Below are positions 22,525 through 31,233 of a stretch of DNA of 64,000 nt, piece by piece (the stretch's first letter is position 1; the number at the start of each line of letters is the position of its first letter). Below the pieces are notes generated by a model that did not search any database, was not told where the DNA came from, and saw nothing but the letters and a program-made list of their open reading frames with translations. The stretch is from Pseudomonadota bacterium. Lineage in GTDB: Bacteria; Pseudomonadota; Alphaproteobacteria; Rhizobiales; Methylopilaceae. Made by a program: the position numbers and the translations under genes. The DNA lies in contig JAEWFF010000028.1 in NCBI GenBank assembly GCA_023388965.1, positions 62,001-126,000 on the forward strand, given 5' to 3'.

Positions 22525-23724
22525 TCAGCTTTTCCGGAGTTTGCGGCGCGCTGCCATCATGCGCGAAAAGCCGAGCGGTATATCGGCGAGCGCCGGAACG
22601 AGGTCGCCCGGATCGAACACGCCCCATGACCGGACCTTGGCGAATGACGACAGATATTCGCCAAGGCCGATCGCCCGCGGGCGGCTGAACATCATCTGCG
22701 TAGCCGCCAGAAAATCGCGCGGCAGATACATCCATGCCGTACCGACAACAGGGACGCCGGACACATTGCGCGGCACCCCTGCCGCGATGTCGAGCACCAG
22801 CGCGCCGTAATCCAGCCCCGCCGCCTTGGCGAGGCCGAACCATGTCCACAGACGCGGATTGACGTCGATCAGCTTCAGCCGGCCGTCGCGCGGATCGCGT
22901 TTGAATTCGATCTCGACCGGGCCGTGATGGGCGATGGACGACAGGAAGCGGCGGCCGACATCCACGACATCGTCGTTCTCGACGACCTCGACAAAGGTGC
23001 CGGCGCCGAATTCGACCGGATATTGCCGCCGCCGCAGGGCCACGAATTCCGCCACCGGTGCGCCCTTGTTCCAGACAGCGGTATAGGAAAACTGCGTCGC
23101 GCCATCACCCGGAATGAGCTCCTGCACGACGATATTGCCCGGCCCGACGAACCCTGCCGCCTTCTCGTAAGCGGCGAGGAACTCCTCGTGCGTATCCACC
23201 CGCCAGGCCTTGGCGGCGGTGAACGGATCGTCGCCGAGCCGCATGCGCGGCTTCATGACCGCTGGAAGCTGGATGCCGGCGGCCCGCGCCTCCTCCAAGG
23301 AAGCGAGATCGTGGACCTTCGGGAACCCGATGCCGAGCTCGCCGGCCCGGCGATAGGCCTGGCTCTTGTCGCAGGCGACGACAAGCTGCTCCCACGGCAG
23401 GGTGGCGAGCCGGAACTGGCCGGACAGCCGCTCATAATTCTGCGCGATCAGCTTCACTTCGGGATCGCCCGCCGCCAGCAGCAAATAGCCGCCGAGCCCG
23501 TGCGTGCGGGCCATGGCTTCGAGTTGTTCGAGCGCGCCGGGCTGCTCCGCCCCCGCCCAGGTCAATTGCCGGCTTATATTGCGCGAATAGCCGACCAGAG
23601 GATTGTCGTCGGTGACATGCCAGACCGCCAATCCGGGGCGCGCCACCGCCCGCGCGAAAGCGAGCGGGGCATGCGCGCCGCCCAGAATGACGATGCCGGG
23701 CAATGCCTGTTCGGAGGCGTTCAT
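22525..23724 (-). CDS. ATP-grasp family ligase of unknown substrate
   Basis: A 400-residue carboxylate-amine/thiol ligase-like protein, starting MNASEQALPGIVILGG. The N-terminal pre-ATP-grasp domain is followed by KSQAYRRAGELGIGFP and the nucleotide-binding core with VMKPRMRLGDDPF, VVQELIPGDGATQFSY and the Mg-binding VEIEFKRDPRDGRLKLIDVNPRLW. Related proteins in other bacteria sit in surface-polysaccharide or peptide-modification clusters, but nothing here identifies a substrate. The only close neighbour is the convergent formyltransferase gene. Confidence 0.85.
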   Translation of the reverse strand: MNASEQALPGIVILGGAHAPLAFARAVARPGLAVWHVTDDNPLVGYSRNISRQLTWAGAEQPGALEQLEAMARTHGLGGYLLLAAGDPEVKLIAQNYERLSGQFRLATLPWEQLVVACDKSQAYRRAGELGIGFPKVHDLASLEEARAAGIQLPAVMKPRMRLGDDPFTAAKAWRVDTHEEFLAAYEKAAGFVGPGNIVVQELIPGDGATQFSYTAVWNKGAPVAEFVALRRRQYPVEFGAGTFVEVVENDDVVDVGRRFLSSIAHHGPVEIEFKRDPRDGRLKLIDVNPRLWTWFGLAKAAGLDYGALVLDIAAGVPRNVSGVPVVGTAWMYLPRDFLAATQMMFSRPRAIGLGEYLSSFAKVRSWGVFDPGDLVPALADIPLGFSRMMAARRKLRKS

Positions 23725-24175
23725 CCGGCCAATCCATGCTGAGATCGGGGAAGAATCCGGCGCGCGAATCGCGCATTCCACCGAGGGGTCGGTTCTTCGA
23801 TCGGGACTTGGCGCATCACACCTCTGGCGTAACCGCCGAAACATCTAGCATAGCGCGGTTAATAGTTCGCGCGCCGGGCGCTGGGATAAAAGGCGGAATC
23901 GGCGTGCCGCACAGCGAGGGGCCCCGCTCAGGCAAAGCGGGGTGCCAGCGCGGCCCGGATTTCCGGGCGCTTCAATAGACGATTGATCGGCAAGAGCAAA
24001 TAACTTGTGCAACGGGCTTGTGAGGCTACTTCAGAAGAGAAGCTCAAGATGATAGCCGCATTCAACTATTTGGAAATCCGTCGGCCGACGACCTGCACGC
24101 CGGCCGATCGGCAAGCCCGCCGCCGGCAGAAAATAGCGGAACGCCTGACGCTCTATATTCCGGGAATAGGAGAAA
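23725..24175. other. 450-base intergenic region without a recognisable gene
   Basis: Between the ATP-grasp gene and tRNA-Glu. No convincing coding potential was seen on either strand. GGCCCCGCT ... AGCGGGGTGCC near 23920-23945 forms a hairpin of unknown role. The part nearest the ATP-grasp gene should hold its promoter. Confidence 0.5.
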
Positions 24176-24250
24176 TGGCGCGCCCTAGGGGAATCGAACC
24201 CCTCTTTTCAGCGTGAAAGGCTGACGTCCTAACCGATAGACGAAGGGCGC
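24176..24250 (-). tRNA. tRNA-Glu (anticodon TTC)
   Basis: A complete 75-base cloverleaf with encoded CCA. The acceptor pairs GCGCCCT with AGGGCGC and has discriminator G. The anticodon stem TCAGC/GCTGA holds the loop CTTTCAC, giving anticodon TTC. The T arm contains GGTTCGATTCC. The gene lies on the minus strand, alone, 57 bases from the TadG-like gene. Confidence 0.95.
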
Positions 24251-24307
24251 GGAGTGGCGGCTTTATAAGGTGCCCACCCCGATACGGCAACGCCGCATTT
24301 CACGAAT

Positions 24308-25852
24308 TCACTCGGTGAGGCGCAGCTTTCCAAGATCGCGGGCGATTTGCTGGAAAACCTGCTCCAGATCCGTGCCGGAACCGGCGGTCCTGGCCATGGA
24401 TTCCTTGGTCGCGCAGTCCTTCAGCCGTTTCAGCGTCGGCTGGTCGTTGACCTGAAACGCGATCGTGTAGATCGAGATGTACTCGCCGGCCCTGGCATTG
24501 GCACAGGCCTCTTCGAGACGATCGTCCATCGCACTCTTCAGCTCCCAGCCGGCCATATCCTCCGAATCCGGGTCGAGCCGGTTGTTGGAGGCATAGCCAT
24601 AAGCCGAATAATCGGAATTGTTGTGGGTGCTGCGGCCGTTGATCGTGTTGGCGCCGTCCGTCATCAGGACGATGTATTTGCGCAGATTGGGCGTGCCATA
24701 GGCGTCGCCCTCGGTGAAGGGCTCGGACGGCGACAGGACACGCCAGCCCCACATCAGGCCTTCGTGGATATTGGTGTAGCCCTTGGCCTTCATGCCGTCG
24801 ATGGCGTTCAGAAGCTCCTGCTTCTTCTCGCTCAGCGGCAGGATCGGATCTGAATTGCACCAGAAATTCGGGCCCTTATTGGTCGATCCCCAGCCCGACG
24901 TGCTCGGCTTCTGGTTCTTGTACTTGCAGATGCGCTTCTGGCGGGCCCTGTCCGATTTGTCCGCCTTGTCGGAGGATTTGCAATTGCTGCCCGATCCATC
25001 GTCGGACAGATAATTGTTCACGAAGCTCGGATTGCGCTTGCCCTCCTCGTCGGATTCATCGGGCGCGAACATCGGCACGAACAGGGAAATCGGATCGGAT
25101 GTTGTCGGCACGGTGTCGTTCACCGCATGCACGCCCGGCCGCGATTCGACACAGCCGGCCCAGCTCACATTCTTCATCTCGTTAAAAAGCGTGAAACGGT
25201 TTGCCGCGCTGACGAAGTTTTCCGAATGGACCGGCGACAGGGCATTCCTGTCCATCCAGGTCTTGTTGGCATTGCCCGCACCTACATTCACCGCGCCGGA
25301 AAAGGGCACGACACCGATCTTGATGCGCGTCGTGGCCGATTGCGAGTCGAACAGAATGGTCACGAGGCTGGAGGCCGCCTTCTTCAGCGAGGTCAGTTTC
25401 GAGCCGCTCATCGAGCCCGAATTGTCGAGCACGAGTGCGACTTCGATGGCCTGATCGCCCAGAACGGTCTTCGCCCGTGCCGTCAGTTCGAACGGGCCCA
25501 AACCGAAGGCGCGCATGATGCTGGGCGTGTACGCCGCCGAGGCCGAAACCGTGACGCTGCCGGCATCGACATCGAACACGACCGGATCGAGCGACGGCTG
25601 TTCGAGATCGCCGGTCTGGCCGGCAAAGAACGCCGCGGCCTTTGTCTGTATCTTCTGCTGGGTCGCGAGGTGAAGCTGGTGATTGACGGCAAGCGCCGTG
25701 GAATCCACCGCGACCTGCAGCGTGTTTTTCGTGCGCCACATGCCCGACAGATCAAGCGAGGCGCCGATCAGGGCAAGAATGGGCACGAGGCTGATCGTGA
25801 AGAGCGGCGCCAGCGCGCCCGATTCCTCGCGCAGAAATTTCGACAAACGCAT
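24308..25852 (-). CDS. TadG-like pilus-assembly protein with von Willebrand A domain
   Basis: A 514-residue secreted or membrane-anchored protein starting MRLSKFLREESGALAPLF. The N-terminal TadE/TadG-type segment (EESGALAPLFTISLVPILALIGASLDLS, described in parts) is a prepilin-like hydrophobic helix followed by DLSGMWRTKNTLQVAVD. A vWA domain begins near 135 with the MIDAS motif DNSGSMSGSK and later has LMTDGANT. A charged, serine- and lysine-rich insertion (KSSDKADKSDRARQKR) lies within it. No other tad gene is near, so it is an orphan copy that may serve a Tad pilus encoded elsewhere or cell-surface adhesion. Confidence 0.88.
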   Translation of the reverse strand: MRLSKFLREESGALAPLFTISLVPILALIGASLDLSGMWRTKNTLQVAVDSTALAVNHQLHLATQQKIQTKAAAFFAGQTGDLEQPSLDPVVFDVDAGSVTVSASAAYTPSIMRAFGLGPFELTARAKTVLGDQAIEVALVLDNSGSMSGSKLTSLKKAASSLVTILFDSQSATTRIKIGVVPFSGAVNVGAGNANKTWMDRNALSPVHSENFVSAANRFTLFNEMKNVSWAGCVESRPGVHAVNDTVPTTSDPISLFVPMFAPDESDEEGKRNPSFVNNYLSDDGSGSNCKSSDKADKSDRARQKRICKYKNQKPSTSGWGSTNKGPNFWCNSDPILPLSEKKQELLNAIDGMKAKGYTNIHEGLMWGWRVLSPSEPFTEGDAYGTPNLRKYIVLMTDGANTINGRSTHNNSDYSAYGYASNNRLDPDSEDMAGWELKSAMDDRLEEACANARAGEYISIYTIAFQVNDQPTLKRLKDCATKESMARTAGSGTDLEQVFQQIARDLGKLRLTE

Positions 25853-25967
25853 AAGCGTGGTGCCCACCCGGAAGATTTCGGGTTCGGACTTTATTTTCGG
25901 GCTTTAAAGCGCCCGTCAAAACCAGCGTTAAAATTTGTAACGATTATTGGCGGCATCGGGGGGCGCA

Positions 25968-27782
25968 TCACGCGCCGGAGCCGGCCTCGACGGCATCCAC
26001 GACGCGCATGCCGACACTGGTGCGCCCGTTCCATTCATCGAGCTGCAGGCAGCCGGCGACATGGACCGGCCGGCCCTTGAGGCGTTGCAGGCCGACACCG
26101 AGCGGCTGGCCCGCCGCGCGGAACGCGATGGCCGAAACCTGCGCCCCGTCCGACGCGCGAAGCCTCAGCCGCATATGAGTTTCCCGGATTTCCTCGGCGG
26201 CGGTGAGGACATGGTTCGCAAGCACGAAAACAGGCTCCGAATTGCCGGCACCGAACGGCCCGGCGCGCGCGATCTCGTGGAACAGATCGGGCTGCAAACC
26301 GCCTGCCGAAACCGAGCCGTCAATACGAAGCACGCTTTCCCGGCGCGCGGCATCGACCGGGGACCGCAGACGATTTTCGAGAAATGCGGTGAAGTCGCTC
26401 AACCGCTCTTTGGTCAAGGTTACACCGGCCGCCATCGCATGGCCGCCGCCCTTGACGAGAATCCCCTCCTCGACCGCCGCGCGCACAGCGCCGCCGAGAT
26501 CGACGCCGGGGATCGAACGGCCGGAGCCGGTGCCCGTCCCCTCCGCATCGAACGCCACCGCAAAGGCCGGCCGGCCCGTGCGTTCCTTCAGGCGCGCGGC
26601 GACAAGGCCGACGACGCCCGGATGCCAGTTCGCGCCATCGGCGATGACGACCGCGTCGTCACTTTCGATAAGGGCTGCCTCGGCTTCCGCGAGAGTCTGC
26701 CGCTCCACCTCCTGCCGCTCGGCGTTGAGACGATCGAGTTCGAGCGCGAGTTTCTGCGCCTCGGCATCGTCCTCGCAGGTCAGGAGAAGCGCGCCGAGTT
26801 CCGCGCGACCGATCCGCCCGCCGGCATTGATGCGCGGGCCGATGAGGAAACCGAGATGGTACGGATTCGGCGTGCCGCGCACGCGCGCGGCATCCGCGAG
26901 CGCGCGCAGGCCAACGCGACGGCGCTGGCCGAACGCCGCCAGCCCTTTCAGGACGAAAGCGCGGTTGACGCCGACAAGCGGCACGACATCGGCGACCGTG
27001 CCGAGCGCCACGAGATCGAGCAGCGCGAGAAGATCGGGCTCGGGCCGCGCCGCATTCCAGAAGCCGCGCTCGCGCAGCAGACGGTTGACGGCAACGACCG
27101 TCAGGAAGACGACGCCGACGGCGGCAAGATGATCATGTCCGGACAGATCGTCCTGCCGCTTCGGGTTCACGAGCGCGACGACATCGGGCAGCGTGTCCGC
27201 AAGCTGGTGATGATCGAGCACCACGACATCCATGCCGAGAGCTTTCGCCTCGGCGAGAGTGGCGTGGCTGGTCGAACCGCAATCCACCGTCACGAGCAGG
27301 GTCGCGCCGTCGGCCGCGAGCGTGCGGATCGCGTCGGGGTTGGGCCCGTAGCCTTCGAAAATGCGGTCCGGTATGTAAATACGGTGCGGAGCGCCGCCCG
27401 CCTTCAGGAGGCTTGCGAGCACCGCCGAGGAAGTCGCGCCGTCGACATCGTAATCGCCGAAGATCGCGACCTTCTCGCCCTTCTCGACAGCCGCCGCGAT
27501 GCGCTGTGCCGCCGCCTCCATATCGGTCAGCCGATAGGGCTCGGGCAGAAGGGTGCGGATCGAGGGCGAGAGATATTCGGCGACGATGTCGAGACCAACG
27601 CCCCGCCCCGCCAGAATGCGGGCCAGAAGATCAGGCACGCCGTGGCGCTGGGCGATGGCAAGCGCCAGAGCCTGACCGGGGGCATCGAGCCGCTCGCGCC
27701 AGACCCGCCCCGTAAGAGACAGATCGACGCCGAGAAAAGTGGAGGAGGACGCGCCCATGGCAGGCGCCGCGAGGCCGGACAT
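25968..27782 (-). CDS. recJ: Single-stranded-DNA-specific 5'-3' exonuclease RecJ
   Basis: Degrades single-stranded DNA in recombination and mismatch repair. It has 604 residues from MSGLAAPAMGAS; a start at 27758 is also possible. DHH-superfamily motifs are clear: DYDVDG (110-115), VTVDCGS, and DHH (190-192); the DHHA1 domain carries GRSIPGVDLG and KGGGHAMAAG. An OB-like C-terminal domain follows. Length and motif order are normal for RecJ. It is transcribed away from the tRNA-Ser gene. Confidence 0.95.
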   Translation of the reverse strand: MSGLAAPAMGASSSTFLGVDLSLTGRVWRERLDAPGQALALAIAQRHGVPDLLARILAGRGVGLDIVAEYLSPSIRTLLPEPYRLTDMEAAAQRIAAAVEKGEKVAIFGDYDVDGATSSAVLASLLKAGGAPHRIYIPDRIFEGYGPNPDAIRTLAADGATLLVTVDCGSTSHATLAEAKALGMDVVVLDHHQLADTLPDVVALVNPKRQDDLSGHDHLAAVGVVFLTVVAVNRLLRERGFWNAARPEPDLLALLDLVALGTVADVVPLVGVNRAFVLKGLAAFGQRRRVGLRALADAARVRGTPNPYHLGFLIGPRINAGGRIGRAELGALLLTCEDDAEAQKLALELDRLNAERQEVERQTLAEAEAALIESDDAVVIADGANWHPGVVGLVAARLKERTGRPAFAVAFDAEGTGTGSGRSIPGVDLGGAVRAAVEEGILVKGGGHAMAAGVTLTKERLSDFTAFLENRLRSPVDAARRESVLRIDGSVSAGGLQPDLFHEIARAGPFGAGNSEPVFVLANHVLTAAEEIRETHMRLRLRASDGAQVSAIAFRAAGQPLGVGLQRLKGRPVHVAGCLQLDEWNGRTSVGMRVVDAVEAGSGA

Positions 27783-27926
27783 GGGGCCACCATGCCGTGA
27801 GTCCGGGTGAGGGCTCAATGGCGGGCTCCAACGGCGGTCTTCAATGGCACGGGACGCGGGGCCTTCCATGTCGCCTTTGGTCGGCAGCGCAGCGCCCAAG
27901 GATTGTGCTCTTCGCCGTTCCTTTCG

Positions 27927-27955
27927 TTGACCCGCCAGACCGCACAATGTACCTA
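27927..27955 (+). promoter_or_regulatory. Predicted promoter of tRNA-Ser
   Basis: TTGACC (27927-27932), 17 bases, then TACCTA (27950-27955). The -10 ends ten bases before the mature tRNA 5' end, a fitting distance for a tRNA promoter with little or no leader. Confidence 0.5.
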
Positions 27956-27964
27956 ACCCGGGCC

Positions 27965-28055
27965 GGAGACGTGGCCGAGAGGCTGAAGGCACTCGTTTGC
28001 TAAATGAGCAGGCCCCAAAAGGGTCTCGAGGGTTCGAATCCCTCCGTCTCCGCCA
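27965..28055 (+). tRNA. tRNA-Ser (anticodon GCT)
   Basis: A 91-base class II tRNA with encoded CCA. The acceptor pairs GGAGACG with CGTCTCC, discriminator G. The anticodon stem CTCGT/ATGAG-type with loop TTGCTAA reads GCT. A long variable arm (CAGGCCCCAAAAGGGTCTCG) and T arm GGTTCGAATCC complete the serine-type structure. Confidence 0.96.
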
Positions 28056-28154
28056 TAAATTTCCTCTAAGTGATTGTTATAAAAAGAAATTCTTACGCTG
28101 AGATGGCGTCTGTCCTGATAAGGACTGATGTGCTGGCTCTGCTGCGATTCAAGG

Positions 28155-28892
28155 TCACGACGGCGCCATGCCCACGCGGCCCCAGCCCGGCAGTTTGAGC
28201 GCCGGGCGGCGGATATCGATTCCGATGACGGCGCCGAGGATGTTGATTTCCAGCCCCTCGGCCCATCCGAGCGTAATGCCGGCCATGCCGTTCCACGAAA
28301 CCTGCCAGCCAATGCCGCTCGGCGCGCGCCCCGCGAACAGGCCCGCGGAACGGAAATCCTTGCCGAGCGCGGTCGGCAGCAGGCCGGGCGCAAGCTCCGG
28401 CGCGTGCTGGACGACGAAGGACACGAAAGTGTTGGAATTCGGCCCCGGCCACGCCCTGTATGTACCGCTATCCGACCACGGATAGCTTGCCACCGCCGCG
28501 CGGATGACGGGGATGGCGCGCGCAGCCTCCTCGCCACGCAGGGTTTTCAGCACGACCGGCGTATTGCCGTACCAGCGGCCATCGACCTCGCGCACATTGG
28601 TGCGCACCGGCTGGCCCCAGCCGACGACATCGTAGCGCGTATAGCGCGCGGCGCTCTCTTCCTTCAGCACGATCCAGGAATGATGGGCGAACATGCCGCG
28701 CCAATTGCCGACCCGGGCGGCCAACACATGGACCACCGCATCCGGCTCCTCTTCCGCGCGCGGCAGAAGCTCCGCCGAAGCCCAATCGGCATTCGACCAC
28801 GAATCCGGCCAGCCCTGGTTCCACCACCAGACGGCGTGGCTTCCGAGCGACACGAAGAACAGGACGAGAAAGGCGAGAAGCAGGCGTTTCAT
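28155..28892 (-). CDS. DUF3750 domain protein
   Basis: A 245-residue protein starting MKRLLLAFLVLFFVSL, with a signal peptide or N-terminal anchor. The body shows the conserved features of DUF3750: HVLAARVGNWRGMFAHHSWIVLK, WYGNTPVVLKTLRGEEA, YRAWPGPNSNTFVSF and SGIGWQVSWNGMAGITLG. The His and Asn/Ser-rich motifs suggest an enzymatic, perhaps papain-like (NlpC/P60-like) fold, but no activity is known to me. It is divergent from the secreted YxFxxD protein at 29061. Confidence 0.85.
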   Translation of the reverse strand: MKRLLLAFLVLFFVSLGSHAVWWWNQGWPDSWSNADWASAELLPRAEEEPDAVVHVLAARVGNWRGMFAHHSWIVLKEESAARYTRYDVVGWGQPVRTNVREVDGRWYGNTPVVLKTLRGEEAARAIPVIRAAVASYPWSDSGTYRAWPGPNSNTFVSFVVQHAPELAPGLLPTALGKDFRSAGLFAGRAPSGIGWQVSWNGMAGITLGWAEGLEINILGAVIGIDIRRPALKLPGWGRVGMAPS

Positions 28893-29060
28893 TCCGGAGA
28901 GAGCGTTGGAGGGTGCACATAAAATGTGGATGGGACGCAAAGGGTTCAAGGCCGGCTTTCAGGCTTTGGCGGAACCGGTGCGCCACCCGGTATCGGACAC
29001 AATTTTTGCACGATATCGGCGCTAGCTTTCGTGCGGGGCTGGCACGCATGGAGACTGGCG

Positions 29061-29435
29061 ATGCATATCCCGACATTTGCGGCCGCAGCGGCTTTCGCTG
29101 CCCTGGCGTCCACCGCAGCTTTGGCCGAAGCGCCGACGACCGGAACGACATCGGACGGCCCTGCCCTTGTCGATGGCAAGGGAATGACCTTGTACGTATT
29201 CGACAAGGACACCGCCGGAAAATCCAACTGCAACGGACAATGCGCCACGAACTGGCCTCCTGCGAAAGCATCCGCATCCGACGAGGCCAGCGGGGACTTC
29301 ACGCTGGTGAAGCGCGAGGACGGCTCTTCGCAATGGGCCCATAAGGGCAAACCGCTCTACACGTGGAAGAACGACAAGAAAGCGGGCGATGCCGCCGGCG
29401 GCTCGGTTGCCGGCTGGCACGTCGCGAAACCGTAA
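29061..29435 (+). CDS. Secreted COG4315-type protein with YxxxxD repeats
   Basis: A 124-residue exported protein starting MHIPTFAAAAAFAALAS, with a signal peptide ending near AALAEA. It has the COG4315 pattern of two copies of a Y-x-F/W-x-x-D motif: GMTLYVFDKD near residue 40 and GKPLYTWKNDKKAGD near 100. Between them is CNGQCATNWPP. Members of this family are periplasmic or lipoproteins of unknown function. It has no cysteine lipobox here. Confidence 0.85.
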   Translation: MHIPTFAAAAAFAALASTAALAEAPTTGTTSDGPALVDGKGMTLYVFDKDTAGKSNCNGQCATNWPPAKASASDEASGDFTLVKREDGSSQWAHKGKPLYTWKNDKKAGDAAGGSVAGWHVAKP

Positions 29436-29584
29436 CGGACGGACGATCCGTCCGGCTCTCATTTAGAGAGCCCCAACTGTCACTACACCGCCGCGACCTG
29501 AAAGGGCGTGCGGTAGAGGGAGGAGGATTCGGCGCGAGCTCTATCCTTCAGACGAGCCACTGCCGTCCTTCCGTCGCGCCGCCG
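29436..29584. other. Intergenic region, nothing identified
   Basis: About 150 bases between two convergently transcribed small genes. A weak palindromic stretch, ACGGACG-AT-CCGTCCGG-like, follows the first gene and might terminate it. Nothing else was seen. Confidence 0.3.
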
Positions 29585-29824
29585 TCAGTCCGCGCCGTCC
29601 TTCACCCGCGCCCGCGCGAGATCGTCGGGTTTGACTTCGAGGATTTCGACAAAACCGCCACGCGGAATGCGCACCGACATCCGTACGCTGCGGAAGGCGG
29701 TGAAACTCGATCCTTCCACCATTTCTTCCTCGGTTTCGAAATCATAGGTGCCCGGCGGGCACCTCTCCTTGCCCAGAAGGAACGGCCGGCGGAACGTGAC
29801 GGTTTCGCTGCTGTATCTGTGCAT
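29585..29824 (-). CDS. Small conserved hypothetical protein
   Basis: A 79-residue acidic protein with the segments ETVTFRRPFLLGKERCPPGTYDF, described in part, and ETEEEMVEGSSFTAFRSVR. A strong ribosome-binding site (GGAGG, seven bases before the ATG) and consistent codon use support a real gene. There is no signal peptide. I believe similar short proteins occur in related Hyphomicrobiales, but I cannot name a family or function. Confidence 0.75.
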   Translation of the reverse strand: MHRYSSETVTFRRPFLLGKERCPPGTYDFETEEEMVEGSSFTAFRSVRMSVRIPRGGFVEILEVKPDDLARARVKDGAD

Positions 29825-29977
29825 GACAACCTCCGGAGATGCTGCACACCCCGATCATGGCACCATGACGCGCGGCGGCCAGTGGCGCGGTCATCACGAC
29901 TTCGTGCGGCGTACGGGACGAAAGGAGCCTTCCGGCACGCCCTCCCCTTTTCCTTCGCTCCATGGCATAGGCGCGCG

Positions 29978-30943
29978 ATGGAACTTCCGCCTGCCCTCCG
30001 CGCCGCCGTCGATGCGGCCCTCGGCACTGTGCGGCCGGGCGATCTGGCCGAGGCCGCCTCCCGGCTTTCAGCGCGCTATCGGGCTGAAGTGCGCGACGGC
30101 CGCCTCCATCTTTCGGACGATCTGTTCGCCCTCGCCTATCTCGCGACGCGCCTGCCGGCGACCTATGCCGCGCTGCACGCGGCGCTCGAACAGACGGCTA
30201 CGACCTTGCCGGATTTCGCACCCCTGTCGCATCTCGACGCCGGTGCGGGACCGGGCACGGCGTTCTGGGCGGCGCGGGACATATGGCCGGGCATCGACGC
30301 CGCGACCCTGCTCGAAGCGAGCCCCGCCATCCGCACACGCGGCATGGCGCTGATGGAGCATGCCGGCCTTGCCGCGGACTGGCGCGACGCCGACCTGCTG
30401 CAAGCCCTGCCGAGCGCCGAAGCCGATCTCGTGACGCTGTCCTACGTTCTGGACGAACTCGCCCCGGAGAAACGGGCCACGCTTGTGCGCGATCTGTGGG
30501 GCCGTACAACAGGCCTGCTCGTGATCGTCGAACCCGGGACGCCCGCCGGCTGGCGGCGCATTCTCGCCGCGCGTGACGTGCTGATCGGCGAAGGCGCGCA
30601 TATCGCCGCCCCCTGTCCGCACACGGCACCATGCCCGGTACTGCCGCCGGACTGGTGCCATTTCTCCCGGCGCGTCGCGCGCACGCGTCTGCACAAACAG
30701 GCGAAGAATGCGGACGTGCCGTGGGAGGACGAAAAATTCATATATCTCGCCGCCTCGCGCATGGTTCCCCGCCGCGCGGCCAGCCGCGTTCTGGCGCCGC
30801 CGCGCACCGCGAGCGGGCAGATACGCCTGAAGCTGTGCAAGGCCGACGGCACGGCGGGCGGGCGGCTCGTCACAAGGCGCGAAGGCGCGGCCTACAAGGC
30901 CGCGCGCCGCATGGACTGGGGCGACGAGGGTCCAGCGGCGTAA
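29978..30943 (+). CDS. Rsm22-family ribosomal small-subunit methyltransferase-like protein
   Basis: A 321-residue protein starting MELPPALRAAVD. A Rossmann-type SAM-binding motif LDAGAGPGTAFWAA lies near residue 88, followed by LVTLSYVLDEL and LLVIVEPGTPAGW. The C-terminal CPHTAPCPVLPPDWCHFSRRVAR, cysteine-rich and metal-binding, is diagnostic of the Rsm22/METTL17 family linked to small-ribosomal-subunit assembly. The reading frame stays open 600 bases further upstream, but the extension has no homologous look and crosses a small gene on the other strand. Confidence 0.9.
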   Translation: MELPPALRAAVDAALGTVRPGDLAEAASRLSARYRAEVRDGRLHLSDDLFALAYLATRLPATYAALHAALEQTATTLPDFAPLSHLDAGAGPGTAFWAARDIWPGIDAATLLEASPAIRTRGMALMEHAGLAADWRDADLLQALPSAEADLVTLSYVLDELAPEKRATLVRDLWGRTTGLLVIVEPGTPAGWRRILAARDVLIGEGAHIAAPCPHTAPCPVLPPDWCHFSRRVARTRLHKQAKNADVPWEDEKFIYLAASRMVPRRAASRVLAPPRTASGQIRLKLCKADGTAGGRLVTRREGAAYKAARRMDWGDEGPAA

Positions 30944-31040
30944 TTATTCGATTCTCAGAAGATCGCTGCCGCAAACGAAGATATCGTCGGAACCTGAACT
31001 CCCTCACCGCCGTTGAACGTAAAATCAACGAGGGCAGAAA

Positions 31041-31208
31041 ATGTCGGCATCGAACTACAATCAGCCTGGCCAAGGTAAGCAAGATCCGAAGGGCGCCCAA
31101 CCCGCTCGCAAAGGTGCTGGCCAGAACCCGCCCCCCAAACCCGGACATCAGGAAAAGTTGCCCGATCAGAGCAATTTGCAAGACCAGAAAAGCAGCAAGG
31201 AAAAGTAG
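31041..31208 (+). CDS. Small hydrophilic protein, 55 residues
   Basis: Begins MSASNYNQPGQGKQDPKGAQ and ends SSKEK. It is very rich in Gln, Lys, Pro and Gly, with no hydrophobic core, so it is probably disordered. GAGG lies about ten bases before the ATG, and the frame is closed just before gatB on the other strand. The composition recalls small stress- or desiccation-type proteins, but this is inference. It is short enough that a chance frame cannot be excluded. Confidence 0.5.
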   Translation: MSASNYNQPGQGKQDPKGAQPARKGAGQNPPPKPGHQEKLPDQSNLQDQKSSKEK

Positions 31209-31233
31209 ATCTTCAGCCGCGCTGACCGTCCGG

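Noticed and set aside
24007..24216. A 69-codon frame running into tRNA-Glu
   Set aside because: It overlaps the tRNA gene on the opposite strand and has no ribosome-binding site or recognisable pattern.
29363..29977. Upstream extension of the Rsm22-type methyltransferase frame
   Set aside because: The extension is not domain-like, runs through the end of the preceding gene and opposite a small gene with a strong ribosome-binding site; family start is at 29978.
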